Source of the DNA: RH-AL1 sp965277735
Lineage (GTDB): Bacteria > Pseudomonadota > Alphaproteobacteria > Rhizobiales > Beijerinckiaceae
DNA length: 64,000 nucleotides
Assembly: GCA_965277735.1 (NCBI GenBank)
Contig: CBDIDO010000002.1
Span: 186,001 to 250,000 of the forward strand
Direction: 5' to 3'
The position numbers and the translations under genes were made by a program. How positions within the stretch are numbered: the stretch's first letter is position 1; the number at the start of each line of letters is the position of its first letter. Below, one piece after another: positions 26,637 to 36,097 of the stretch. The notes under the pieces were generated by a model. That model searched no databases and had not been told where the DNA came from. It was given only the letters and a program-made list of their open reading frames with translations.

Positions 26637-28175
26637 ATGGCACTCAGGGACTTCTACACCCGATACGATGATGGTCGCCGCAAGGTGCGCCCTGTTGCCC
26701 GCGAGATGGAGCGGGACAGCGACGCGCCGAGGAGCCTTCTGGAGATCGTGTGGCGCCGCAAGCTGACCGTGCTCGCGACGCTACTGCTCTTCCTGGCGGG
26801 CGGCGTGCTCTACATTCTCGTCACGCCATCGCGCTACCTCGCCTCGACGTCGATGCTGATCGACCCGCGCCTCGGCAAGACGGTGGGCGCCGACCCGCTG
26901 ATGCCCGGCTTCGTTCCCGACGGGAGCGCGATGGACAGCCAGATCAAGCTGTTCACCTCGCAGACGGTGCTGAGCCGCGTCGCCGAGATGGCGAAGCTGA
27001 AGGACGTGCCGGAGTTCAACGGCTCGGAGCGCAGCCTGCTGGCGCGTCTGTTTCACCCGCGCTCCGATGCCGACGACGGCGTCGACCTTCGCGCGCTCGA
27101 GGAAGCGATCACGATCAAGCGCCCCGAGCGAACCTACGTCGTCGGCATCGACGTGCTGGCGGGCAGCCCCAAGCTCGCTGCGGAGATCGCCAACGACATC
27201 ACCAAGGCCTACATCGAGGATCAGATCTCCTCCCGCGTCGATTCCGCGCGCGACGATTCCTCCTTCGTCAAAGACAAGCTGACGAGCCTCTCGGCGCAGC
27301 TGAAAGATGCCGAGATGAAGGCCGAGGCCTACAAGGTCGAGCACAACATCATCGATTCCAACGGTTTGCGCTCGAACGAGCAGCAGGTCGTCGACCTCAC
27401 CAAGGCGCTCGGCGACGCCCGCGCCAAGGAGTCCGACGCCAAGGCCGCGCTCGCCGAGATCGACAGCATGGCCAGAAGTGGCCATCTCGACGCGATCACC
27501 GAGGCACTGCGTTCGCAGACGATCGAGCGGCTGCGCCAGTCGCAGGCCGAGACCGACCAGACGGTCGCCAAGCTCACGATGACGCTCGGCCCCAACCATC
27601 CGGAGCTGAGGGAAGCGAAGGCGCGCGCGAACGAGATCAAGGCGCTGATCCGGGGCGAGCTGGCGCGGCTGAAGCTGTCCGCTCAGCAGGATTATCAGGT
27701 CGCGCGCCAGCACGAGCGCCAGATCGCCAGCGGCGTCGACAAGCTGAAGGCGCAGTCGGCCGACATGAACCGCGCGATGGTGCCGCTCGAGGCGCTCGAT
27801 CGCAACGTCCGCATGCTGCGCGCGAGCTACGACCGCTTCTCCAAGGTCGACGACAGTCTCGCGCAACAGGAGGGCGAGACGCCGCCCGGCCGCGTGATCG
27901 CCGTCGCGCGACCGCCTGTCTCGCCGGCGCGACCCAAGAAGTCGCTCGTCGGCGTGATCTCGTTCGCGGCCGGCCTGTTCTTCGGCCTCGCCGCCGCGTT
28001 CTTCGCCGAGAGCCTGAGCGCACCGCCGCAGGCCGCGCGGTATTTCCCGCGGGACCGCGAGCCCGAACCCCTCGAAGAATCGGAGCCGGCGCCTCTCCCG
28101 GAACCGCGTCGCGTGAAACCGAAGGCACGGTCGCCACGCCGCTACTGGGACGACGATGACGACCTTCGCGCCTAG
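26637..28175 (+). CDS. Wzz/GNVR-type chain-length determinant protein
   Basis: This 512-aa polysaccharide co-polymerase has an inner-membrane helix at about 43-61 (preceded by SLLEIVWRRKLTV) and a Wzz domain with SRYLASTSMLIDPR. A long coiled-coil region from about 190-400 follows, then a second helix at about 440-462 (GVISFAAGLFFGLAAAFF). The C-terminus is proline/acid-rich with YWDDDDDLR and no kinase domain. It should set polymer length with the adjacent polymerase. ATG 26637 has GGGAG upstream. The end overlaps the GH10 gene by 20 bp. Confidence 0.92.
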   Translation: MALRDFYTRYDDGRRKVRPVAREMERDSDAPRSLLEIVWRRKLTVLATLLLFLAGGVLYILVTPSRYLASTSMLIDPRLGKTVGADPLMPGFVPDGSAMDSQIKLFTSQTVLSRVAEMAKLKDVPEFNGSERSLLARLFHPRSDADDGVDLRALEEAITIKRPERTYVVGIDVLAGSPKLAAEIANDITKAYIEDQISSRVDSARDDSSFVKDKLTSLSAQLKDAEMKAEAYKVEHNIIDSNGLRSNEQQVVDLTKALGDARAKESDAKAALAEIDSMARSGHLDAITEALRSQTIERLRQSQAETDQTVAKLTMTLGPNHPELREAKARANEIKALIRGELARLKLSAQQDYQVARQHERQIASGVDKLKAQSADMNRAMVPLEALDRNVRMLRASYDRFSKVDDSLAQQEGETPPGRVIAVARPPVSPARPKKSLVGVISFAAGLFFGLAAAFFAESLSAPPQAARYFPRDREPEPLEESEPAPLPEPRRVKPKARSPRRYWDDDDDLRA

Positions 28176-29304
28176 CCGGCGCGAGGTGCTCGCGCTCGCC
28201 GCCGCGGCGGCGGGCTTCCGCGCGGCGCCGGCCCTGGCCGACGCGACGAGCCTGAAGGCGACGGCGAAGATGGCCGGCGTCCTGTTCGGCACCGCGATTG
28301 GCCCCGAGGTCTACACCGACCCCGCCTATCGCGATCTCGTCCAGGCACAATGCGCGATCGTCACGCCGATGAACGCGCTCAAGTTCGGCTCGCTGCAGCC
28401 CGAGCAGGGCAAGTTCGCCTTCGCGGCCGCGGACCGGATCGTCGACGCGGCGCGCGACCGTGGCCTGCTCGTGCGCGGGCACAACCTGTTCTGGAACGAC
28501 TGGCCGCCACCGTGGCTGTCGAACCTCTCGACCGACGAGATCGCCCGCGTCTTCGCGGCGCATCTCGACACGGTCGTCCCGCATTTCGCCGACCGGCTGC
28601 AGTCCTGGGATGTCGTCAACGAGCCGTTCTGGCTCGGCAAGGACAAGCCCGGCACGTTCCGGCCCGGCGCCTGGTTCGACGCGCTCGGCCCGGACTACAT
28701 CTTCGACGCATTCTCTCGCGCCGCAGTGCTCGACCCGCACGCCAAACTCGTCCTCAACGAGGCCTGGACCGAGCGCGCCGATTCAGTCGGGCTGGCGGTG
28801 CGCCGCTCGCTGTTGAAGCTCATCGACCACATCCAGGATCGCGGCATCAAGCTCGACGCGATCGGCCTCGAAAGCCACCTTTTCCCCGCCGTCGCCTGGG
28901 ACGCGGGCAGCTTCGGCGATTTCCTGCACGCGATCGGAGAGCGGCATCTCGACATCTACATCACCGAGCTCGACGTCGACGACGCGTCGTTCCCGGCCGA
29001 TGTCGCCCAGTGTGACGCCGATGTGGCGCGCCGGACGAGCACTTTCCTCGCGACCGCGCTGGCGGTGCCGGCGGTCAAGATCGTGCAGACCTGGGGGCTC
29101 TCCGACCGCTACACTTGGTACCGCGACCCGCAGCCGCTGCAGGAGGCCGGATTCGCCCACCTGCCCCGCCCGCTGCCCTACGACGACGAGCTGCGCGAAA
29201 AACCCATGCGGCGGGCGATGATGGCCGCCTTCCGCGACCGCCCCGCCACGGCGCGCGGCTCAGCCTTCGGAACAAGCGCGGAATCCGGCCGTTTCCCACC
29301 TTGA
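28156..29304 (+). CDS. Tat-exported glycoside hydrolase family 10 enzyme
   Basis: This 382-aa protein starts with a twin-arginine-type signal (SRREVLALAAAAAG, residues 7-20). The GH10 barrel carries acid/base E156 in WDVVNEPF and nucleophile E271 in YITELDVDD, with RGHNLFWNDWPPPWL corresponding to the family substrate-binding HxLxW region. GH10 enzymes are usually endo-beta-1,4-xylanases. Here the 20-bp overlap with the Wzz gene and its position at the end of the polysaccharide operon suggest that it trims or releases the polymer made by this locus rather than feeding on plant xylan. The substrate is inferred only. Confidence 0.93.
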   Translation: MTTFAPSRREVLALAAAAAGFRAAPALADATSLKATAKMAGVLFGTAIGPEVYTDPAYRDLVQAQCAIVTPMNALKFGSLQPEQGKFAFAAADRIVDAARDRGLLVRGHNLFWNDWPPPWLSNLSTDEIARVFAAHLDTVVPHFADRLQSWDVVNEPFWLGKDKPGTFRPGAWFDALGPDYIFDAFSRAAVLDPHAKLVLNEAWTERADSVGLAVRRSLLKLIDHIQDRGIKLDAIGLESHLFPAVAWDAGSFGDFLHAIGERHLDIYITELDVDDASFPADVAQCDADVARRTSTFLATALAVPAVKIVQTWGLSDRYTWYRDPQPLQEAGFAHLPRPLPYDDELREKPMRRAMMAAFRDRPATARGSAFGTSAESGRFPP

Positions 29305-29330
29305 CCGCACCGGAGCGAGGCACGCGCCAT

Positions 29331-30020
29331 ATGACGAATTGGGTTTCCAGAAGGCTTTGTCTCGCGGTCCTGCTGCTGCCCTCTGCCCCCGCTTTCGCCG
29401 CGGATGTGGCACCGGGCGCGCCCGCGCCGCAGCCCGCGCAGGCGGCCGCCGACAAGGCGCATGACGGCGCCCTTTCGGCCGACATGGCGGCCTCGCTGCG
29501 CAAGGCCGGCTTCACCGACCTGCAGGTCATGCCGAACTCGATCCTTGTCCGCGGCAAGGACAAGTCGGGCAACCCGGTCGCGATGGTGCTCAACCCGAGC
29601 TCGATGACCGAGGTCGTGACGCTCGACCCGCACAGCGGCTCGGCCGCCGGTGGCGACGGCGGCCAAACGACGCCAACTGGGGCGCCCCTCACCGGCAATT
29701 CCGTCTTCGCGACTGTGCTGCCGACGGCGCGGCTCGCCTCGACCCTGATCGGGCTCAAGGTGCGCGACCTCGATGGTGAGGAGATCGGCACGGTGAAGGA
29801 TCTCGCCGTCGACCATGGCGGCATCCAGGCCTACATCATCGGCACCGGCGGCGTGCTCGGCATCGGCGACCGCTACGTCGCCGTGGCGCCGGTCGCGATC
29901 ACGCTCATCTACGACCAGTCCGCGAACAGCTACCGCGCGACGATGAACGCCACCGCCGAGCAGCTGAAAGCGGCACCGGCCTTCACCTACGAGGGCTCGT
30001 TCAAGGCCGAGCGCCAGTAG
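29331..30020 (+). CDS. Exported PRC-barrel domain protein
   Basis: This 229-aa protein has a signal peptide (SRRLCLAVLLLPSAPAFA, residues 6-23) and an alanine/proline-rich linker. An N-terminal small domain contains LRKAGFTDLQVMPNSILVRG, and a C-terminal PRC-barrel has ASTLIGLKVRDLDGEEIG, KDLAVDHGGIQAYII and the GIGDRYVAVAPVAI strand. Exported PRC-barrel proteins are common in Hyphomicrobiales envelopes but have no firm role. ATG 29331 is preceded by GGAGCGAGG and lies 26 bp after the GH10 stop, so it may share that transcript. Confidence 0.85.
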   Translation: MTNWVSRRLCLAVLLLPSAPAFAADVAPGAPAPQPAQAAADKAHDGALSADMAASLRKAGFTDLQVMPNSILVRGKDKSGNPVAMVLNPSSMTEVVTLDPHSGSAAGGDGGQTTPTGAPLTGNSVFATVLPTARLASTLIGLKVRDLDGEEIGTVKDLAVDHGGIQAYIIGTGGVLGIGDRYVAVAPVAITLIYDQSANSYRATMNATAEQLKAAPAFTYEGSFKAERQ

Positions 30021-30067
30021 GCATCTGAGGGCTTGACGGCTGGCCGCCCGCGCGGTCCATCGAACAC

Positions 30068-30973
30068 ATGCTCGATGCCTCGCCGCCCAGCCTCGCGGAA
30101 GCGGTCGCCGTCAACCTCATCGCCGTGCTCGTCGCCGTGCGCGAGGACCAGCCGCGCGTGCTGACGATCGGCGGGGGCTCGCTGCCGTCGGGCCCGTTCG
30201 AGCTGGCGCACCGCTCGCTGCAATCGGGCCTGCGCGACTGGGTCGAACAGCAGACGCGCCGGCCGATCGGCTATGTCGAGCAGCTCTACACCTTCGCCGA
30301 CCGCGACCGCGTCGGCGACACCGACCAACGCATGGTGTCGATCAGCTATCTCGGCCTGACGCGCGAGGAGAAGGCCGCGGCCTCGACCCCGTCGTCGTGG
30401 CACGATTGGTACGCGTTCTTCCCCTGGGAAGACCGCCGCGACCCCGCGCCCGCGCGCGACGCGGCCCTCGCCCACGTGCTCGCCCGCTGGGCCGCTGCCG
30501 ACGCGAGCCGCGCGCAGCGCGTCGCCGTCAGCTTCGGCCAGGCGCCCTACGACTGGAACGAGGAGTTGGTGCTGCAGCGCTACGAGCTGCTCTTCGAGGC
30601 CGGGCTGCTCCCCGAGGCCGGTGGTGAGGCCGAGGTGGCCCTGGGTCGGCGCATGACCGGCGACCATCGCCGGATCCTGGCGACCGGGATCGCGAGGCTG
30701 CGCGCCAAGATCAAATATCGCCCCGTCGTCTTCGAGCTGATGTCGCCGACCTTCACGCTGTTCCAGCTCCAGCGCAGCGTCGAGGCCCTAGCGGGACGCC
30801 GCCTGCACAAGCAGAATTTTCGCCGTCTCATCGAGCAGCAGGCGTTGGTCGAGGAGACCGGCAAGGTGGCAACCGACACGGGTGGCCGCCCCGCAAAGCT
30901 CTTCACGTTCCGCCGCGATGTGCTCGCCGCGCGCGCCGTCGCCGGCTCGAAGCTGCCGCTCGCCGGCGCGTGA
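30068..30973 (+). CDS. nadQ: NadQ-type NAD biosynthesis regulator (Nudix-like plus winged helix)
   Basis: This 301-aa protein has an N-terminal Nudix-like domain (AVAVNLIAVLVAVREDQPRVLTI, LQSGLRDWVEQQTRRPIGYVEQLYTF) lacking the complete catalytic Nudix box, followed by a C-terminal winged helix. The latter includes FELMSPTFTLFQLQRSVEAL and KQNFRRLIEQQALVEETG. This is the NrtR/COG4111 layout. In alphaproteobacteria the family is known as NadQ and has been proposed to repress nadABC. nadA-nadB-nadC lies 4.1 kb downstream with a candidate operator at 35074-35090, which supports the assignment. The effector is not shown by the sequence. Confidence 0.8.
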   Translation: MLDASPPSLAEAVAVNLIAVLVAVREDQPRVLTIGGGSLPSGPFELAHRSLQSGLRDWVEQQTRRPIGYVEQLYTFADRDRVGDTDQRMVSISYLGLTREEKAAASTPSSWHDWYAFFPWEDRRDPAPARDAALAHVLARWAAADASRAQRVAVSFGQAPYDWNEELVLQRYELLFEAGLLPEAGGEAEVALGRRMTGDHRRILATGIARLRAKIKYRPVVFELMSPTFTLFQLQRSVEALAGRRLHKQNFRRLIEQQALVEETGKVATDTGGRPAKLFTFRRDVLAARAVAGSKLPLAGA

Positions 30974-31077
30974 GCCGATCATTTCGCCGCCCGAAACTCT
31001 GTCTTGCCGCGCGCACCCGTGGCGCCGTGAGCGCGAAGCGCCGACATGTTCTCCCATCACGAAGGAGGATCGCCGGC

Positions 31078-31974
31078 ATGACGACTGACACAAAAGACAC
31101 CGTCGCCTATCGAACCATCGCCGTCGGCGACGCCGAGGTCTTCTACCGCGAGGCCGGCGCACCTGACGCACCGGTGCTCCTGCTGCTGCACGGATTCCCG
31201 ACCTCGTCGCACATGTTCCGCGATCTTATCCCGAGGCTCGCCGGCCGCTATCGTTTGATCGCCCCCGATCTACCCGGCTTCGGCAACACCAAGATGCCCG
31301 CGGGCCACACACATTCGTTCGATGCCATCGCCAGCGTCATCGACGGCTTCACGCAGGCCCTCGGCCTCGCCCGCTACGCGCTCTACGTCTTCGATTACGG
31401 CGCACCGACCGGCTTCCGGCTCGCGATGTGGCACCCGGAGCGGGTCACCGCGATCATCAGCCAGAACGGCAACGCCTACGAGGAAGGCCTCAGCGCGGAA
31501 TGGGAGCCCTGGCAGCGCTACTGGCGCGAGCCGACCGCCGCCAATCGCGAGGCCTGCCGCGTTGCGCTGCAGCCCGAAGTCATCCGTGATTTCCAGTATC
31601 GCAACGGCGCCGACGCGACGCGCGTCTCGCCCGACGGATACACGCTCGACAATGCCTATCTCGCGCGCGCCGGCGCCGATGAAATCCAGCTCGACCTCAT
31701 CCTCGACTATCGTTCGAACGTCGCGCTCTATCCCGACTTTCAGCGCTATTTCCGCGAAAGCAAGCCGCCGCTGTTGGCTGCCTGGGGGCGGCACGACGCG
31801 TTCTTCCTGCCGGCCGGCGCGGAGGCCTATCGCCGCGACTTGCCCGAGGCCGAGGTGCACCTGCTCGACACCGGGCATTTCGCGCTGGAGACGCACGCCG
31901 CCGAGCTCGCTGCGCTGATCGACGATTTCCTGATCCGCGTTCAGGCAACGCCGAAGGCACGGATGAGCGCGTAG
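31078..31974 (+). CDS. Alpha/beta hydrolase (haloalkane dehalogenase/epoxide hydrolase-like)
   Basis: This 298-aa alpha/beta-fold hydrolase has the oxyanion-hole segment LLHGFPTSSHMFRDL and a nucleophile elbow reading YVFDYGAPTGFRLA, so the nucleophile is Asp rather than Ser. The acid residue is in AWGRHDAFF and the histidine in DTGHFALETHA. An Asp nucleophile points to epoxide hydrolase or dehalogenase-type chemistry. ATG 31078 has a strong GAAGGAGG Shine-Dalgarno. The 3' end overlaps the converging YeiH gene by 34 bp. The substrate is unknown. Confidence 0.9.
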   Translation: MTTDTKDTVAYRTIAVGDAEVFYREAGAPDAPVLLLLHGFPTSSHMFRDLIPRLAGRYRLIAPDLPGFGNTKMPAGHTHSFDAIASVIDGFTQALGLARYALYVFDYGAPTGFRLAMWHPERVTAIISQNGNAYEEGLSAEWEPWQRYWREPTAANREACRVALQPEVIRDFQYRNGADATRVSPDGYTLDNAYLARAGADEIQLDLILDYRSNVALYPDFQRYFRESKPPLLAAWGRHDAFFLPAGAEAYRRDLPEAEVHLLDTGHFALETHAAELAALIDDFLIRVQATPKARMSA

Positions 31975-33062
31975 CTCATCAGTCCGAGCGCGACGAGCGA
32001 CACGGTGACCGCGCCGGTCACGCGCAGGCCGGCACGGGCGACCACGCGGATGTCGACGCCGAGGCCGAGCGCGGCCATGGAGACGGTCGTCAGCAGATTG
32101 GCGACGAGCGCCGTCGGCGCGAGCACCGATGCGGGGATCAGGCCGGCTGTGCGGAACGCGGCGACGGCGAGGAAGCCGAGGATGAACCACGGAACAAGCC
32201 GGTGCAGCGGCGGCCGGCCCAGCTTCGGGCGAGCGCCGGCGGTGACCGCGGGCGCCGCTTCGTCCGTCTCCTTGCGCAGCTGCGGGGCGAGCAGCGACAG
32301 CAGCAGGACGACGGGCCCCAGCATCAGCACGCGCACGAGCTTGACGATCGTGCCGACCTGGTTCGACAGCGCCCCGATCGGCAGCGTCGCGGCAAGCACC
32401 TGAGGCACGGCATAGACGGTGAGCCCAGCCAGCACGCCGTATTGGGTCAAGGTCATCTTCAGGAGCGGTACGAGAAGCGGAAGCAGCAGTACGACGATGA
32501 CGCCGAGCACGGCGGTGAAGGCGATCGAGGAGGCGACGTCCTCGCCATCGGCGCCGATCACCGGCGCCACGGCGGCGATCGCGGAATTGCCGCAGATCGA
32601 GTTGCCGCAGGCAACGAGGATCGCCATGCGGCGCGGCAGGCCGAACGCCCGGCTGATCACAAAGCTCGCGGCGATCGCCAAAGCCACGACGGCGGCGATG
32701 CCGACGATCAACGTGGGGCCGATGGCGAGCACCGTCCGCGCGCTGACGGAGGCGCCGAGCAGGACAACGGCGATCTCGAGCAGCGTCTTGGCGCTGAAGT
32801 CGATGCCGCGGCGCCAGACGAGGCCCGGCGCCCAGGCGGTACGGATGGCGACGCCGAGGAGGATGGCGAGGACCAGCGCCTCGAGCCAGGCGCGCCCGAC
32901 GAGCTGCACCTCGATCGCCTGCAACCCGAAGGCGGCTGCCGTCACCACGACGCAGAGCGCGACACCGGCAAGGCCGGACAGGTATCCCGTCATCCGCGCC
33001 ACCAAGCGATCCGCGGCCGCGAAGCCCGATCGATCCTCGGCCTGGTCCTGCATCATGGTCAT
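31941..33062 (-). CDS. YeiH/UPF0324 family membrane protein, putative sulfate exporter
   Basis: This 373-aa protein has about ten hydrophobic segments and UPF0324 signatures: DFSAKTLLEIAVVLLGASVS, VACGNSICGNSAIAAVAPVI and TALVANLLTTVSMAALGLGVD. The family is annotated as putative sulfate exporter, and some members are linked to taurine or sulfur metabolism. ATG 33062 (MTMMQDQ) is chosen for GGAGGAGAG upstream. It diverges from a LysR gene across 140 bp, a common arrangement for YeiH and its LysR regulator, so regulation by that neighbour is inferred. Confidence 0.9.
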   Translation of the reverse strand: MTMMQDQAEDRSGFAAADRLVARMTGYLSGLAGVALCVVVTAAAFGLQAIEVQLVGRAWLEALVLAILLGVAIRTAWAPGLVWRRGIDFSAKTLLEIAVVLLGASVSARTVLAIGPTLIVGIAAVVALAIAASFVISRAFGLPRRMAILVACGNSICGNSAIAAVAPVIGADGEDVASSIAFTAVLGVIVVLLLPLLVPLLKMTLTQYGVLAGLTVYAVPQVLAATLPIGALSNQVGTIVKLVRVLMLGPVVLLLSLLAPQLRKETDEAAPAVTAGARPKLGRPPLHRLVPWFILGFLAVAAFRTAGLIPASVLAPTALVANLLTTVSMAALGLGVDIRVVARAGLRVTGAVTVSLVALGLMSYALIRAFGVA

Positions 33063-33202
33063 CAACGCTCTCCTCCGGCGTCGGAGGATGCCGGCGACCG
33101 CACGCGGCTTCCAACAGGGTTTTGCTATCGTTTCGATCGTGCGCGACGATGGATCTGGTCCCGAGGAAGGAATCGGATGTCCGCTTCGCACGAGATACCC
33201 TG

Positions 33203-34087
33203 GTGACGCTGGAGCAGCTCCGCGTCTTCGTCGCCGTCGCCGAGCGCCAGCACGTCACGCGCGCCGCCGAGTCGCTGCATCTCGCGCAGTCGGCGGTCAG
33301 CGCGGCGATCGCGGCCCTGGAAGGGCGGCACGGCACGAAGCTGTTCAACCGGGTCGGGCGCGGCATCGAGCTGACGGAGGCGGGCCGGCTCTTCCTCGAC
33401 GAGGCGCGCGCGGTGCTTGGCCGCGCCGACATGGCCGAGGCGATGCTGGCCGATCTCGCCGGGTTGAAGCTCGGCACGCTGCTGATCCAGGCGAGCCAGA
33501 CCATCGCCGGCTATTGGCTGCCGCGTCGCCTCGTGGACTTCCGCCGCCAGCATCCTGCCATCGACGTCAGGCTGACGATCGGCAACACCGCCGAGGCGGC
33601 CAAGGCGGTGCGCGAGGGCGCTGCCGAGATCGGGCTCGTCGAAGGCGAGATCGACGAGCCGATGCTCGAAGCGAGTGAGGTCGCCCGCGATCAGCTCATC
33701 GTCCTCGTCGGCGCCGACCATCCGTGGAGCCGGCGCGAGCGCGTCGAGACCGCCGACCTCCGCGACGCCGAATGGGTGCTGCGCGAAAAAGGCTCGGGCA
33801 CGCGCTCGGTGCTGGAGGCGGGGCTGCGGGCGCGCGGCGTCGATCCGGCGTCGCTGCATGTCGCGCTGGAGCTGCCGAGCAACGAGGCGGTGCGCTCCGC
33901 CGTCGAGGCGGGCATGGGCGCGACGGCGCTGTCGGCCTCGGCCGCCGTCGCCAGCCTCGAGGCCGGCTTGCTGCACCAGGTCCCGTTCGATCTGCCGGCC
34001 CGCGCCTTCAGCGTCATCCGGCACAAGGAACGCCATCGCAGCGCGGCCGCTGAGGCGTTTTTCCCTCTGCTCGGCTTGAAAGATTAG
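33203..34087 (+). CDS. LysR family transcriptional regulator, divergent from the YeiH gene
   Basis: This 294-aa LysR-type regulator has an N-terminal winged helix (TLEQLRVFVAVAERQHVTRAA, QSAVSAAIAALE) followed by the periplasmic-binding-protein-like effector domain. GTG 33203 gives the usual family start MTLEQLRVFVAVAE; an upstream in-frame ATG at 33149 would add 18 residues. The sequence resembles regulators that commonly sit next to YeiH genes. The 140-bp divergent gap contains the short dyad ATCGTTTCGAT at 33128-33138. The stop overlaps that of the next LysR gene by four bases, tail to tail. Confidence 0.9.
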   Translation: MTLEQLRVFVAVAERQHVTRAAESLHLAQSAVSAAIAALEGRHGTKLFNRVGRGIELTEAGRLFLDEARAVLGRADMAEAMLADLAGLKLGTLLIQASQTIAGYWLPRRLVDFRRQHPAIDVRLTIGNTAEAAKAVREGAAEIGLVEGEIDEPMLEASEVARDQLIVLVGADHPWSRRERVETADLRDAEWVLREKGSGTRSVLEAGLRARGVDPASLHVALELPSNEAVRSAVEAGMGATALSASAAVASLEAGLLHQVPFDLPARAFSVIRHKERHRSAAAEAFFPLLGLKD

Positions 34088-34974
34088 CCGCGGATCGCGG
34101 GCAGAGCGCGCAGCGCCTTGGTCGCGGCTTCGAGGAAGGCCTCGACCTTGGCGGCGCGCGGGCCGGGACCCGTGACGAGTTGCACCGGCACCGCAGGCGG
34201 TTCGTGCTCGGGCAGGAGGCGGACCAGCGAGCCGTCGGCGAGCCCGTCCGCCGCCTGGTAGGACAGCACGCGGGCGATCCCGTGGCCGGCCTGCGCGGCG
34301 AGGATGCGCGCGTCGACGTCGTTGACGAGCAGGCGCGGGCGCAGCTTGACGATGATGTCGCGCGCCGGCCCGAAGCGCCAGTCCATCAGCCCGGCCCGGC
34401 TGGTGCCGAAGATCGCGGCATGGTCGACGAGATCGCCCGGCGCGCGCGGCGTGCCGTTGGCCTTCAGATAGCCCGGGCTTGCGACGAGCACCGTCGAGAC
34501 GGCGCCGACGCGGCGCACCTTGAGGCTCGAATCCGCAAGGTCGCCGATGCGTAGCGCAACATCGATCCCCTGGTCGATGAGATCGAGATTGCGATCGTCG
34601 AGCACGAGCTCGACCTGCACCGAGGGGTGCGCGGCAAGGAAGTCCGACACGATCGGCGTGATGTAGCGGCGCCCGAAAGGCGTCGGCGCGGTCACGCGCA
34701 ACAGGCCGCGCGCGTTGGCTTCGGCGGCATCCGTCATCGCTGTCTCGTAGTCGGCGGCGAGCGTGCGCGCGCGATCGGCGAACGTCCGCCCCGGCTCGGT
34801 GACGGACAGGCGCCGCGTCGTGCGATCGATGAGCCGCGCGCCGACGCGCGTCTCGAGCGCGGCGAGCGCGCGCGTCACCGCCGCCGTCGAGCGGCGCAGC
34901 TTGCGTGCGGCGCCAGCGAGACTGCCGGCGTCGACGATCGCGACGAGGATGGCGAGCTCGTCGAGGCGGTCCAT
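34084..34974 (-). CDS. LysR family transcriptional regulator
   Basis: This 296-aa regulator has an N-terminal helix-turn-helix (LDELAILVAIVDAGSLAGAARKL, STAAVTRALAALE) and a substrate-binding domain with RLLRVTAPTPFGRRYITPIV-type features typical of the DsdC/YafC-like LysR group. ATG 34974 is chosen for the GGGAGA upstream and the canonical opening MDRLDELAILV. It diverges from nadA with 121 bp between starts and could share that control region, but nothing shows that it regulates NAD genes. No target is assigned. Confidence 0.9.
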   Translation of the reverse strand: MDRLDELAILVAIVDAGSLAGAARKLRRSTAAVTRALAALETRVGARLIDRTTRRLSVTEPGRTFADRARTLAADYETAMTDAAEANARGLLRVTAPTPFGRRYITPIVSDFLAAHPSVQVELVLDDRNLDLIDQGIDVALRIGDLADSSLKVRRVGAVSTVLVASPGYLKANGTPRAPGDLVDHAAIFGTSRAGLMDWRFGPARDIIVKLRPRLLVNDVDARILAAQAGHGIARVLSYQAADGLADGSLVRLLPEHEPPAVPVQLVTGPGPRAAKVEAFLEAATKALRALPAIRG

Positions 34975-35073
34975 GAATGCGGTCTCCCAGGTCGGCAGGA
35001 TACGCCGAACGGCACGATTCGGTGACAGGCCCTTGACGTCAGGGCGACCTCCATCCATTTTGAGCGGGAGGAA

Positions 35074-35090
35074 ATGCTCGTTTGGAGTAT
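35074..35090. promoter_or_regulatory. Candidate NadQ operator upstream of nadA
   Basis: The inverted repeat ATGCTC-GTTTG-GAGTAT has 6-bp arms, 5 of 6 positions symmetric, with a 5-bp spacer. It ends 5 bp before the nadA ATG and covers its GGAG ribosome binding site. Its position and form suit a repressor site for the NadQ-type regulator encoded at 30068. I recall related GCTC/GAGC half-sites for alphaproteobacterial NadQ, but this is from memory and not verified here. Confidence 0.5.
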
Positions 35091-35095
35091 AAGTC

Positions 35096-36093
<998 letters not shown>

Positions 36094-36097
<4 letters not shown>

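Noticed and set aside
31270..33504. 744-aa minus-strand open frame
   Set aside because: It covers the alpha/beta hydrolase, YeiH-like and LysR genes in a wrong frame; the YeiH-like protein itself is read in another frame with normal hydrophobic pattern.
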